A stretch of 64,000 nucleotides of DNA, from contig NZ_JAHXPT010000001.1 in the NCBI RefSeq assembly GCF_019431045.1, positions 1-64,000 of the forward strand, in the 5' to 3' direction. The stretch comes from Clostridium weizhouense. Its GTDB lineage: Bacteria > Bacillota > Clostridia > Clostridiales > Clostridiaceae. The notes beneath the pieces were generated by a model, which was not told the DNA's origin, did no database searches, and saw only the letters and a program-made list of their open reading frames with translations. Shown one piece after another: positions 1 through 8,699 of this stretch. Position 1 is the first letter of the stretch; the number at the start of each line of letters is the position of its first letter. The position numbers were made by a program, and so were the translations under genes.

Positions 1-65
1 ATAGTGTAAAAAAAATAAGTGCTAGCTTTAATCTTTTACAAGATTATTGGCTACACTTATAACGT

Positions 66-90
66 ACCAAAAACACCTTTTGTGGTGTTG
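66..90 (-). terminator. Weak terminator after the tail cluster
   Basis: On the minus strand a 6-bp stem (AACACC with GGTGTT, positions 72-89, 6-nt loop) is followed by a run of five T. It lies 55 bases past the last recognisable tail gene, so it may end the tail transcript. The stem is short, so termination could be partial, and any lysis genes could continue past the window edge. Confidence 0.45.
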
Positions 91-144
91 GTTTTATTGC
101 CTATTAGATAGTTTTTTCGTAATTTCATACACTATATTCTCTGA

Positions 145-393
145 CTATTGTGTAACTTCTGTCTTAACTTCTTCTGCTTTAGTTTCTACATTTGTATTTA
201 CAGTTTCTACTTGTTTTTCAACTAGCTTTTCTTCTTTCTTAACTTCATATTTTTCTCTAGCAAGTTCTACCAACTCTACTAATTGTTCTTGAGTTAAATC
301 ATCTATTGCAAAAAATACTTTTAATTTTTTAACTGCTTCCTCCATAGCACTATAATATTTGTTAATTATTAAATTTAACATTAAATTATACAT
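145..393 (-). CDS. Small XkdX-like phage tail protein
   Basis: This 82-residue protein starts at an ATG directly after the stop of the preceding gene, with GGAGG seven bases upstream lying inside that gene's last codons. Its middle (KVFFAIDDLTQEQLVEL) resembles the end of XkdX-family proteins such as the one at 1778-1915 (an acidic turn, then ITxEQ). The C-terminus is a highly charged, Lys/Glu/Val-rich extension with no recognised domain. By position it is the third gene of a second fibre / coiled-coil / XkdX-like set. The XkdX relationship is my reading of a short motif; the function of XkdX proteins is not established. The gene itself is well supported by spacing and ribosome site. Confidence 0.6.
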   Translation of the reverse strand: MYNLMLNLIINKYYSAMEEAVKKLKVFFAIDDLTQEQLVELVELAREKYEVKKEEKLVEKQVETVNTNVETKAEEVKTEVTQ

Positions 394-690
394 TTACATT
401 CCTCCATTTTCTTTTAATATTGATTTATATCTTAACTCTGCTACGAGAGATTGAGTTTCTAACAACTGTTGCTTTAATATTTCTGTTTCTGTTTTTTCTT
501 TTGATACTACTTTAATACTATTTTTATAATTCTGTTCTGCTGTTTTTATCAATTTAAATCCATCTAATTCAAAATCAATTGTATTTCCTTGATCATCTTT
601 TATTGGTATATAATTATCAATTTTATATATAGGAGTAAATTCTATACCATCAAAAATACAATTTAGTTCTCTTAATTCAGAATATTTCAT
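394..690 (-). CDS. Small tail accessory protein with C-terminal coiled coil
   Basis: A 98-residue protein of unknown function, following the frameshifted fibre gene by 17 bases. Residues 1-65 form a mixed, probably beta-rich segment and the last 30 residues are a heptad-like helix rich in Leu, Gln and Glu. The protein at 1915-2331 has the same layout: a small N-terminal domain, then a short Leu/Gln/Glu-rich helix ending in Gly-Gly or close to it. Both sit directly downstream of a receptor-binding gene, which suggests fibre chaperones or small fibre-associated subunits. That role is inferred only from position and architecture. Confidence 0.6.
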   Translation of the reverse strand: MKYSELRELNCIFDGIEFTPIYKIDNYIPIKDDQGNTIDFELDGFKLIKTAEQNYKNSIKVVSKEKTETEILKQQLLETQSLVAELRYKSILKENGGM

Positions 691-707
691 AATCTATCAC
701 ATCCTTT

Positions 708-1764
708 CTATGCTGGATAATGAATATTAATAGAACATCCTAGGTTTTTAGCTTGCCCACCTATTTGAAACATCAAAGTACCTGTAGGGTCTATAACTAG
801 ATATAAAGATTTATTATTACTATCTATTGCATTACCTCCATGCCATCTACCGTCACTCGGTCTTGGCAATTTTGCTATTATATTATTAGGCGATTCCAAT
901 TGATTAATTACAATTCCTTCAATAAATAATTCATTATCTATCTTTTTGGCTCTAAAAGTACAGCCACCACATACTATCCAACCATTTTTCAAATTAGTAA
1001 TTATATCTATATTTTCAGTTGTCGCTAGTTGTTGCCATTCACTCCATTTACCACCCATCTTTGCACGCTGGAACATATTATTTGACTTATATCAAATATT
1101 ATTTGTCTTTGCCAATCACCATTGCCATCCCAAGGGCTTAATATATAAAAATCATTTGCCACCCATGTTGAAAACCATTCACAACATCTGTATCTATATT
1201 TAAACCTTCTCTCCCTCCCCATTGCATTTTATTTATCATAGGAAAACTATTTTCAGTTGTGGCTAGTTGTTTCCAACCGCTCCAATCATTACTCTTCCAT
1301 CCTTGAGAGTTTAAAAATATTTCCCCATTACGTCGTATCAATAACATATCTCTATAACCTTGTTGTGTAGCAGTATTAACCCAACCACTATTAAAAATAG
1401 TAATGTGTTCCCACCCACTATCTATAGGATAATTTTGTTTAGTTGATACAGCACCTTCTACACAATAATGACCAGTATCTAAAGTTAATATATCAATATT
1501 ATTATCTATAGATACTGCATCTTTATTAAACTTTTTAGTATTTAATTCATTAACTTTATTTAAAATTTCTTTTTTATCTTCTTTTAATTGTTCAATATCT
1601 TTTAAAGCTGTACCACCTATATTACCTTGACCTAAAGCCAATTCTTTTAACGCACCTTCAACATCATTACTTTTAAATTGTTCAGCCACATCTACTATTC
1701 TAACTTCTGGTGCATTAATAATAAGTGATTTTTCTTTTCCATTCTCTATTGATTTTATTCGCAT
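708..1764 (-). pseudogene. Receptor-binding tail fibre gene with pyocin-knob modules, two frameshifts
   Basis: Reading from an ATG at 1764 with a good AGGAGG site, the frame codes for a tail-fibre N-terminus (SNDVEGALKELA) and a knob-like module ending SGWKQLATTEN, then stops at 1138. The protein continues in a second frame (FSTWVANDFYILSPWDG) from about 1174 and in a third (NNMFQRAKMGGKWSEWQQ) from about 1084 to a stop at 708. Each shift looks like loss of one base, the first in a run of four T. Joined, it would be about 350 residues with two tandem knob modules and a C-terminal tip domain. As sequenced only the first 208 residues are made. Real decay, phase variation at the T run, or sequencing error are all possible. 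Confidence 0.75.
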
Positions 1765-1777
1765 AAATACCTCCTAA

Positions 1778-1915
1778 CTAAACAACTTTATTGATTATAG
1801 TTGTTTTCTGTTCATCTGTAATATATTTCACTTTGACAAACAAATCTAAATCCTCATTATTATATAGTTTTAAATTATAATAATCTTTAATTAAATTAAA
1901 CCAAAAATTCTCCAT
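1778..1915 (-). CDS. xkdX: XkdX family phage protein
   Basis: A 45-residue protein that matches the XkdX pattern: an aromatic N-terminus (MENFWFNLIKDYY), then a short acidic segment and VKVKYITDEQ. It starts at an ATG that overlaps the stop of the upstream gene by one base (TAATG), showing translational coupling. The family lies at the end of PBSX-type tail operons, next to fibre genes, but its role is unknown. It is followed 13 bases later by the second fibre gene. Confidence 0.85.
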   Translation of the reverse strand: MENFWFNLIKDYYNLKLYNNEDLDLFVKVKYITDEQKTTIINKVV

Positions 1916-2331
1916 TATTGATTACCTCCCTTTAACTCAGCTATTTGTTTTAATAATTCTGCATTAACTAATATTTGATTTTTAAGTTGTAATTGTGTAT
2001 CTGCATTATATTTTAATAATTGTGCATTAATTAACTCTTGTTGGTTAGGTTGTTGTGAGACTGGTGGAAATAATACCTCTTTTTCTTCTTCTGTTAATTC
2101 TATAGGCTTATTATCCACTAGTTTATAATTATATCTACCTTGCATATCTATTAAAGGTTTTTTACCATCTATAGTAAAGTAATTTCCTTGTGCATGAGAA
2201 TATTTATCTCCAAACCCTTCATCAATGCAAATATAACCTGTTATATCTTGTAAAAATATAGATGAATTAATTTTTATAATACAATTATTTTTATCTAATT
2301 TTACATATACTTTTATTTTATTTTCTTCCAT
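1915..2331 (-). CDS. Tail accessory protein with C-terminal coiled coil
   Basis: About 138 residues. I chose the second ATG because the AGGAGG site lies eight bases before it but only two before the first ATG at 2337. The N-terminal 90 residues form a small domain with short beta-like segments (KVYVKLDKNNCIIKI) and a Pro-rich linker (FPPVSQQPNQQ). The last 40 residues are a Gln/Leu helix (LLKYNADTQLQLKN). It lies directly after a receptor-binding gene and before xkdX, as the 98-residue protein at 394-690 does after the second fibre gene. A fibre chaperone or fibre-associated subunit is possible; no family was recognised with certainty. Confidence 0.65.
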   Translation of the reverse strand: MEENKIKVYVKLDKNNCIIKINSSIFLQDITGYICIDEGFGDKYSHAQGNYFTIDGKKPLIDMQGRYNYKLVDNKPIELTEEEKEVLFPPVSQQPNQQELINAQLLKYNADTQLQLKNQILVNAELLKQIAELKGGNQ

Positions 2332-2343
2332 TTTCATACCCTC

Positions 2344-3369
2344 CTAATATATTTCAGCATCAGCATTTCCATACCATGTTATTCTACAACCTTTTGGTAA
2401 TTTTGAATTTTGCTCAATGTTTTTTTGTAAAAAAGCACAAAAATGATATTTAGCATTATCAGTATAGGTGTTTATACTCGGATTTCCAACTTCACTTATA
2501 ATATTATCTATTTTCATTGTTGGAATTATTCTTTTTTCAACTTTATATGGAACATTCATTTCAATCCCTTGTGAAATTTCACTCATATCAGTTATTAGTC
2601 TTGTTGAAAAAAATACTCTTTCAAAATACCTTTGGCATAAAGCTAATTCTTCGCCATAACTTCTAGGTACAAAAGGTGTTGACTTATCTCCTAATTCTAA
2701 TTTAACTCTTCTTAAATAGAAACTTCCGTTATTATTATAGTCACCCATTAAATCAAAAGCTATTTCTATTATATCTTGTATATCTATACTATCAATGTTG
2801 AAAGTTACTTCACATTTACTCCACGTTCCCGAAGAATTCGGAATACATCTTTCAGAAGTAATTATATTCGCCGCCCTTTTGAAAGAATATACTCTTGCAT
2901 TAAATTCAATATTTCCTGTATTTGCATATTCAAAACTCAAAGTATACTTTCCACATATAAGATAAAAGGGTTCTAATTTTTGATGAATTGACATCCCAAC
3001 ATCCTTAGGTTTATAAAGCTTCGCTAACCCAAAATAAACACCATTAGCATCTTTATATTTATTTATATTGCATTTTGGTATATCATGACTTTGAACTATT
3101 CTCCATCTATCTGTTGTATATATATTCTTCTTTTCAGTTACTGAACCTATATATTCAAAACCTTCACCTCTTTGCCACACTTGAAAATCACCATTTATCA
3201 GTAAATTAGGATTGCTTATTTGAGATAAGTTGTTCTTCATATCTTTCAATGATGAATCAACTTTCTTAAGTTCTAAATCAATTTTATCTGAATTATCATT
3301 AAAATCTTGAACATTGACAACATCAGTTCCATCCGGTTTCTTTAGATTATAATTACTTGTTAATTTCAT
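2344..3369 (-). CDS. Tail fibre / receptor-binding protein with carbohydrate-binding-like domain
   Basis: The 341-residue product begins MKLTSNYNLKKPDGTDVVNVQDFNDN in meaning: a phage-fibre attachment N-terminus (YNLKKPDGTDVVNVQDFN). A short coiled coil follows at residues 30-50. Then comes the signature NLLINGDFQVWQRGE, which opens a galactose-binding-like jelly-roll module in many tail fibres. CQRYFE near residue 245 is typical of the same group. The C-terminal 90 residues are a beta-rich tip. It probably binds a cell-wall sugar and sets target range. AGGAG precedes the ATG by eight bases. It follows XkdU by 11 bases. Confidence 0.8.
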   Translation of the reverse strand: MKLTSNYNLKKPDGTDVVNVQDFNDNSDKIDLELKKVDSSLKDMKNNLSQISNPNLLINGDFQVWQRGEGFEYIGSVTEKKNIYTTDRWRIVQSHDIPKCNINKYKDANGVYFGLAKLYKPKDVGMSIHQKLEPFYLICGKYTLSFEYANTGNIEFNARVYSFKRAANIITSERCIPNSSGTWSKCEVTFNIDSIDIQDIIEIAFDLMGDYNNNGSFYLRRVKLELGDKSTPFVPRSYGEELALCQRYFERVFFSTRLITDMSEISQGIEMNVPYKVEKRIIPTMKIDNIISEVGNPSINTYTDNAKYHFCAFLQKNIEQNSKLPKGCRITWYGNADAEIY

Positions 3370-3380
3370 TTAACCATCTC

Positions 3381-3995
3381 CTATTCATAAACTTTTAATT
3401 CATTCCATAATTTATTTTTAGCACTATTCCAATCTAGATTTTTTTCTTTAATAAAATCCCAAATTGTAAATGTATATTTAAAACTATAACTAAGATGAGC
3501 CGGTTTTATATCTTCTAGCATATTTTTAAATGCTTGCATATTCTTAGGGATACCCTTAACACCTATAAATTGAACTATAAAAGAATAATTTTTGTTATCT
3601 TCTGTTATGTTTACCTCTCCCCCTGAGAATATTTCAGCAACATTCTTAATCATATCTTTGGTTGTAGTACCCCTACCTATTTTCTTTGCTTTTATAATTT
3701 CTCTTCTTTCTTCATAGCTACTATTCAAATTAGTTTCTATTGCATATTGCTCTTCCCAATAAGTTAATCCCCATGTAGCTGTTTCTATAAAAATTTGATT
3801 AAATAAATCATTTATAGAATATAAAAGACTACCTAATTCTGTTCCTTGCACAGAATAGATAGTCTGCATTTCTTTTATATCTGAAATAAAAGAAGGTACG
3901 TATTTATTTAAATCAATAAAATATTTTTTTATTTCTTCTTCATTGGAGTCTTTTTCTGAATATTTAATTAATCCATAGTTATTTAATCCATACAT
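3381..3995 (-). CDS. xkdU: XkdU / YmfQ-like baseplate protein (DUF2313)
   Basis: A 204-residue protein with the YmfQ/DUF2313 layout: an N-terminal helical stretch, a central segment with GLTYWEEQYAIETN and RREIIKAKKIGRGTTTK, and a beta-sandwich end. In PBSX-type and Mu-type tails this protein sits at the baseplate rim beside the J protein and connects fibres. Here a 968-residue fibre gene separates it from xkdT, which is an unusual order. The ATG at 3995 overlaps the sequence around the upstream stop, with GGGGGT as ribosome site. Confidence 0.85.
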   Translation of the reverse strand: MYGLNNYGLIKYSEKDSNEEEIKKYFIDLNKYVPSFISDIKEMQTIYSVQGTELGSLLYSINDLFNQIFIETATWGLTYWEEQYAIETNLNSSYEERREIIKAKKIGRGTTTKDMIKNVAEIFSGGEVNITEDNKNYSFIVQFIGVKGIPKNMQAFKNMLEDIKPAHLSYSFKYTFTIWDFIKEKNLDWNSAKNKLWNELKVYE

Positions 3996-3996
3996 A

Positions 3997-6903
3997 TTAT
4001 ACCCCCTTTAAATCATTCCATATTATAGGACCTTTTTTCATTGCTCCTATTTCTGCAGGTGTTGGTTTTCTATTTGTAGTATATACATTAGCACCCTTTA
4101 CTTGAAGTTCATTAGCATTTAAAGTTCCTGGACAAACTGTATTTCCATTCCCATCCAAAAGAGTTAGTGTTCTAGAAATATTAGCAAAATTACCTGTATA
4201 TTGTCTTACATAAATAGGCTCATTTCCATTATCTGCTGTAGCTATTTCTAAACTTCCATTATCATTATTTCCCTGACCTTCTATTCTTATAAAATCGTTC
4301 GAAGCCATACTTCCATAAATTCTTGAAGCCGTCCCCCCATTAGCTGGTAATGATGATGGCATATTTTCTATTTCTGATATTGAATGTTTGTGTTTCTTAT
4401 CTGCTTTATTACTTATAGTATTCCATGTATCTACGGACATTTGATTAATTTTATCTAGCACATTTTTGTTAGTATGCATATGATTTTGAGATATATCCAC
4501 ATCTTTTTGAGTAATAAAACCTATATCATTTGTAAATTGTGATATCTTATTAGGAAAATCAGTTATTTGTGATTTAATATGTGTATGTGAATTATTGGCT
4601 TTTCCATCTAATGCATTTTTAGTAGCCTTTGAAATAGGTTTATCTAAATCATTTGTATTGTCTACATTCCCTAATCCTACATCTGTTTTTGATGGTTTAT
4701 TACTACTAGTATAAACTTCACTCCAAATACTCCACTGATTTCCAGTATAATATCTAAAATATACTTTTTCCTGACCATTTGAAGCATACAACACTTGTGT
4801 ATACCACCCATTGGCACTTCTTACAACTTCCATTCCAAATGCATCAACTCCATTTGGTTTATTTGCGCAAGTATTACCACCACCGGCATAATATAATCCA
4901 ACTGTAAGAATACTATCTAAGCTTTGGTTTGTTAATTCTGTTGGATTTAGTGATACATTTATATTTATATCCCTACTACCATCAAAATCTGCCTTACCAC
5001 TTAATAATCCTTTTAAAGTTATAATTCTAGCACTAGCTAATTTAGATGCACTTACAGCATTATTATTTTTATCAAGCTTGTTATCTACATCATTCCATTT
5101 TTTCCTTTCGTCATTTGTTATATGCTTTACACTATCACTTATATGCTTGTAAGATTCATTCCAATTTTCTCTTTCATTGCCTGTTACATGTTTTATTGCA
5201 TCATTTATATGTGCATAAGCAGCATTCCAGTTATCTAATAAAACTTGCGTTATTTTATCTATAATGCTTTTATTACTATGCTCATGTCTTTTATTATAAG
5301 CTTCTAAATTGTTAGCTCTTTCATTATCAGTAGTAAATCTCTTATTAGCATTATCAATTATCATGTCTGCACTATGATTCGCTGGATGTATATACTTATT
5401 AGCTTCACTTTCTATCTTAGCTAATTTCTTCTTATCAACTAAAGTGTAATTTTCATCAGTTAATTGTTTTCCTTGAATTTTATCAACTTTAGTAGCTAAT
5501 TGCTTAGTCATAGTACCTGCAAAATTCGCATCATTATTTAAAGCTTTTGCTATTTCTTGTAATGTATCTAATGCCTCTGGAGCAGTTCCTATAACATCTT
5601 TAATCTTTTTAAGTACCTCTTCTTTTGTAAATGTTTGATCTTTTGTATATCTCTTATTCAGTTCTGCATCTACATAAGTTTTATCAGATTTCTTGTCTTG
5701 CAATTCTATATCTTTTTCTCTTAATTTTTGCATTTCTGCATTATTAGTTGTTTTATAATTATTAAGACTACCTTCAATACTGTTTTCTTTAGTTTTAGAT
5801 CTATTTACTTCCTCATTAAATTTACTTGTAATATCATTTTCAACACTCTTTGCTCTAGAAATCTCACTATTTAAACTATTAGTTGTATTATTAATATTCT
5901 CAGTTAAACTTTTTTCTACTGCTTTTGATCTATTAATTTCTTCAGTTAAATTTGCATTTATACTCTCTTCAGACTTTGTTGCTCTAGATATTTCAGTATT
6001 CAAATTTTCAGTCAGTATTTTCTCAGAAAACTTGGCTCTATTACTCTCTACATTTAAATTATCTGTCAATACTTTTTCAGCACTAATAGCTCTTTTCACT
6101 TCATCTCTAATACTATTGCTAATAATATTCTCTGTATCTTTAGACCTATTAACTTCATTGCTTAAATCAGTATTAGTAGTATTGATACTATTTGCTAATC
6201 TCTCTTCTTCCTTTTTTGCTCTAATTATTTCATTATTAATACTATTATTTAAACCTTCTTCTGAATTCTTAGCTCTATTAGATTCTATTTCTAAATTATC
6301 TGTTAAATCTTTTTCGCAACTTTTAGCTCTGTTTATTTCAGCATTTAAATTCTTTATAATACTACTTTCAGAATTAGTTGCTCTTAATACTTCATCATGC
6401 AGCTCTTTGTAAATATTATTTTCAGAATCAGTTGCTCTTTTAGTCTCTTTAATAATATTATTTATTAATATATTCTCAGCATCTTTTGCTCGCTTGGTTT
6501 CATTAGAAAGATTATCACTTAAAGTTTTTTCAGCTAACTTTGCTCTATCAATTTCATAATTTAAGTTTTCTTGAGTATTAACTACTGAATATTGCAATTT
6601 ATTAATATCATCTGCTTCTACTTGATCTCCTATAGTTTCATAAGATATATACAATGGCGTTACTTTAGAAAATATTTTAATTATATTTTTCCATGGTGTA
6701 AGACTTGGTGTTGAAATACTATAAGTTTCAATTTTATCTCCTGTAAGCTTTGAACCTGTATATATATTTACTGTCTTAATATTTATATTGTCATGAGCAA
6801 GTTCATTTTCGTAAATTCCATCACGTACATCTATTTTTTCTTCTACAACATAAGTATTACCTTCAACTTTATTAAACTTTTCATTAAATTTACTTATATC
6901 CAA
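3997..6903 (-). CDS. Long tail fibre with 18-residue coiled-coil repeats and pyocin knob
   Basis: A 968-residue fibre starting at TTG, with AGGAG eight bases upstream inside the end of xkdT. Residues 1-110 are the attachment region. Residues 120-386 are 14 repeats of about 18 residues (RAKxxEKxLxxNLNxEIx), predicting a long parallel coiled coil. Around 425-450 there is a phage-fibre motif (APEALDTLQEIAKALNND). Near 615-640 a GKADFDGSRDININVSL linker follows. Residues 660-730 form a pyocin-knob-like module ending WSIWSEVYTSS. The C-terminus ends in TPAEIGAMKKG, typical of fibre tips. It probably forms the main trimeric fibre that contacts the target cell. Its position between xkdT and xkdU is atypical. 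Confidence 0.85.
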   Translation of the reverse strand: MDISKFNEKFNKVEGNTYVVEEKIDVRDGIYENELAHDNINIKTVNIYTGSKLTGDKIETYSISTPSLTPWKNIIKIFSKVTPLYISYETIGDQVEADDINKLQYSVVNTQENLNYEIDRAKLAEKTLSDNLSNETKRAKDAENILINNIIKETKRATDSENNIYKELHDEVLRATNSESSIIKNLNAEINRAKSCEKDLTDNLEIESNRAKNSEEGLNNSINNEIIRAKKEEERLANSINTTNTDLSNEVNRSKDTENIISNSIRDEVKRAISAEKVLTDNLNVESNRAKFSEKILTENLNTEISRATKSEESINANLTEEINRSKAVEKSLTENINNTTNSLNSEISRAKSVENDITSKFNEEVNRSKTKENSIEGSLNNYKTTNNAEMQKLREKDIELQDKKSDKTYVDAELNKRYTKDQTFTKEEVLKKIKDVIGTAPEALDTLQEIAKALNNDANFAGTMTKQLATKVDKIQGKQLTDENYTLVDKKKLAKIESEANKYIHPANHSADMIIDNANKRFTTDNERANNLEAYNKRHEHSNKSIIDKITQVLLDNWNAAYAHINDAIKHVTGNERENWNESYKHISDSVKHITNDERKKWNDVDNKLDKNNNAVSASKLASARIITLKGLLSGKADFDGSRDININVSLNPTELTNQSLDSILTVGLYYAGGGNTCANKPNGVDAFGMEVVRSANGWYTQVLYASNGQEKVYFRYYTGNQWSIWSEVYTSSNKPSKTDVGLGNVDNTNDLDKPISKATKNALDGKANNSHTHIKSQITDFPNKISQFTNDIGFITQKDVDISQNHMHTNKNVLDKINQMSVDTWNTISNKADKKHKHSISEIENMPSSLPANGGTASRIYGSMASNDFIRIEGQGNNDNGSLEIATADNGNEPIYVRQYTGNFANISRTLTLLDGNGNTVCPGTLNANELQVKGANVYTTNRKPTPAEIGAMKKGPIIWNDLKGV
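5748..6546 (-). repeat. 54-bp coding repeats of the fibre coiled coil
   Basis: Fourteen consecutive units, each starting R(A/S)(K/T), cover residues 120 to 386 of the fibre. Twelve are 18 residues long (54 bp). The units starting at residues 228 and 325 are 25 residues, exactly one heptad more. Eighteen residues equal one heptad plus one hendecad, so the extra seven keep the hydrophobic register. The DNA copies are diverged, so the array is old or under selection for protein spacing rather than a recent expansion. Confidence 0.85.
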
Positions 6904-7962
6904 TTACATCACTCCTAAATTCACAGTACCCAAAATTGCAATTTCTTCGTCTGCTAATTTTATATTAGAAAGTATGTTATTTATTTTTAAGTCTGAATAA
7001 TCTAATATACCTGTTGTATTTAGAAGAATTTCCCCAATTCTTGCAATACTTATATAATCTGTTTTAAAGCTTAAACTCTTTAAATATTCATCTAATAACT
7101 TAGTAAATTCTTGTTGTGCAATACCTAGATTATAACCTTTTACTAAATTTATATTTGCATTTACATCTATTACTTTTTCTGTTGCACTAACAACACTTAT
7201 TGTAGCTCCTATTGGTCTAACTTTTTCAATGTACTCAAATGTATCCTGTATTAATTTAGGTTTTGCTTTGTGTTTATTAGAATCAACTATAACAATTTTT
7301 ACACACCCATTTTCATGCTCACCTTTTAAATTAGTTTCTGGAAATACTTTTGCACCACCAACACCTGTAACTTCTAATGCCCAATTTAAATAGTCATATT
7401 TATTTCCAGATGTAGATGGTGTTCTTACTTTAACCATTAATCTATTAAATAAACTCTCATTACTTTCTGTATCCACACCTTCAAGTATTGTCTCTCCTAA
7501 AATTCCTCTTCCTAATCCATCAATATATTCAATTGGAAGTAAATCCCCGCTTGGAAAATTTCCAATAGATCCTATCACTTCGGATTTCATTTTATAGTTA
7601 CCATCTTCAATCTTTTCGATTGCATAATAATTTATTTTATCTATAGAAAATCTAGAGTTTAAAGGTATATCCATTACCTTTCCTTCACTGTCGTAAAATA
7701 TCCCAAGCTTAATTGCATAAGTTGGCATTTTTCTTTTTATTCCATGTTCCTCACATCTTTTATCTAAATATTCTTCTGGTATATTAGGGGAAGCAAAAGA
7801 ATATTCTAAAAATCTATCCATATCAGATCTTAATTTTGTTATTTCTTGTGCTGCTGGAGCTAATGCATTATAAAGCAAACTACTTCCAGGTCTTTTATCT
7901 AAATCATTTGGAACTTTATTTAACATATCTTTTAATAACTCGTCTTCTTTTACCTCAAACAA
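6904..7962 (-). CDS. xkdT: Baseplate J-like protein XkdT
   Basis: A 352-residue baseplate J (gp47-like) protein: an N-terminal helical part (LDKRPGSSLLYNALAPAA), the family segment GLGRGILGETILEGVDTESNESL around residues 150-170 read in pieces, and the beta-rich C-terminal domain. It forms the baseplate ring around the hub and changes shape on contraction. The start is TTG at 7962 with a GGTGAT-type site, three bases after the xkdS stop. It overlaps nothing and is directly followed by the fibre gene. Confidence 0.9.
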   Translation of the reverse strand: MFEVKEDELLKDMLNKVPNDLDKRPGSSLLYNALAPAAQEITKLRSDMDRFLEYSFASPNIPEEYLDKRCEEHGIKRKMPTYAIKLGIFYDSEGKVMDIPLNSRFSIDKINYYAIEKIEDGNYKMKSEVIGSIGNFPSGDLLPIEYIDGLGRGILGETILEGVDTESNESLFNRLMVKVRTPSTSGNKYDYLNWALEVTGVGGAKVFPETNLKGEHENGCVKIVIVDSNKHKAKPKLIQDTFEYIEKVRPIGATISVVSATEKVIDVNANINLVKGYNLGIAQQEFTKLLDEYLKSLSFKTDYISIARIGEILLNTTGILDYSDLKINNILSNIKLADEEIAILGTVNLGVM

Positions 7963-7964
7963 AT

Positions 7965-8372
7965 TTAAATCACCACACTTTCATATAACTTTGAATAAAT
8001 AGAAAATACAGTGAACTTTACTAAAACACTGTCTTTTTCATATTCAAAAATAAATTCATCTACATTTTCAATTCTATCATCTTGGATTAAAGCTTCTTTT
8101 ATCCTTCTCTTTATTTCACTTTCAGCTATATCTCTATCCATTCCTATTATTCCTTTAAGTTCACTGCCATAGTTATCGGGATATATAAGATATTCATATC
8201 TTTCTGTATTTAATATAAAATATATTGTTTGTTTAAGGGCTTCTACTTCATCGCAAATTCCAAATATCCTATTATTCTTAATTCTATAAGTTTTTCCTGA
8301 ATATTTTACATATTCTATATTATCAATATCTTGTAATAAACCACCTTGTGGCAATACACTAAAACTACTCAT
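7965..8372 (-). CDS. xkdS: Baseplate wedge protein XkdS (DUF2634, gp25-like)
   Basis: About 135 residues from the ATG at 8372, which has GGTGG seven bases upstream; a TTG further up at 8390 lacks a site. The segment IIGMDRDIAESEIKRRIKEAL and the Leu-rich beta end (VLVKFTVFSIYSKLYESVVI is the tail of the domain) fit the gp25/XkdS wedge family. It bridges sheath and baseplate in contractile tails. The gene overlaps the end of xkdR by eight bases and is followed by xkdT. Confidence 0.85.
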   Translation of the reverse strand: MSSFSVLPQGGLLQDIDNIEYVKYSGKTYRIKNNRIFGICDEVEALKQTIYFILNTERYEYLIYPDNYGSELKGIIGMDRDIAESEIKRRIKEALIQDDRIENVDEFIFEYEKDSVLVKFTVFSIYSKLYESVVI

Positions 8373-8694
8373 AAATTCCCACCTTATCAAGGATTAAAAA
8401 TCTATCACCTTTTTCAATCATTAATAATGCAACAATATCTCCCTTTTTTAATCCTTCTCTAATTACTATTTTTCCAAGAGCTGATGATGTTTTTAAATGC
8501 GAATGTGTTAAATCTAATTCATATCTTGTTAAACTTTCTGGAATAATAAAAAATTCTTTAGATAATATTCTTTTCTGATCTATTCTTATAGTTAAAGATT
8601 CATCTATTATGGTTCCAAACTCAATATCTAAAGGATTTCCAGCATTAATTGCATTTACACTTGCTTGTTTTATAAGCTCTATCATATTTCCCAT
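8365..8694 (-). CDS. xkdR: XkdR-like phage protein (DUF2577)
   Basis: A 109-residue protein with the DUF2577 pattern: an N-terminal helix (MIELIKQASVNAINAGNP), a DIEFGTIIDE segment and a C-terminal strand pair ending in RFLILDKVG. In B. subtilis PBSX this gene lies between xkdQ and xkdS, as here. It is probably a minor hub or spike component; biochemical function is not established. GGTGG lies ten bases before the ATG. Confidence 0.85.
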   Translation of the reverse strand: MGNMIELIKQASVNAINAGNPLDIEFGTIIDESLTIRIDQKRILSKEFFIIPESLTRYELDLTHSHLKTSSALGKIVIREGLKKGDIVALLMIEKGDRFLILDKVGIYE

Positions 8695-8699
8695 GCTTA

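Noticed and set aside
47-292. Plus-strand 81-residue Ser/Thr-rich frame
   Set aside because: It is antisense to the Lys/Glu/Val-rich XkdX-like gene, which has a proper ribosome site.
5046-6412. Plus-strand ORFs opposite the fibre repeats, and a hydrophobic 126-residue frame at 6032-6412
   Set aside because: They mirror the repeated minus-strand coding sequence, lack ribosome sites and show no domain.
5748-6546. 54-bp periodicity as a CRISPR-like or satellite array
   Set aside because: The period is in frame with an intact fibre gene and encodes an 18-residue coiled-coil unit.
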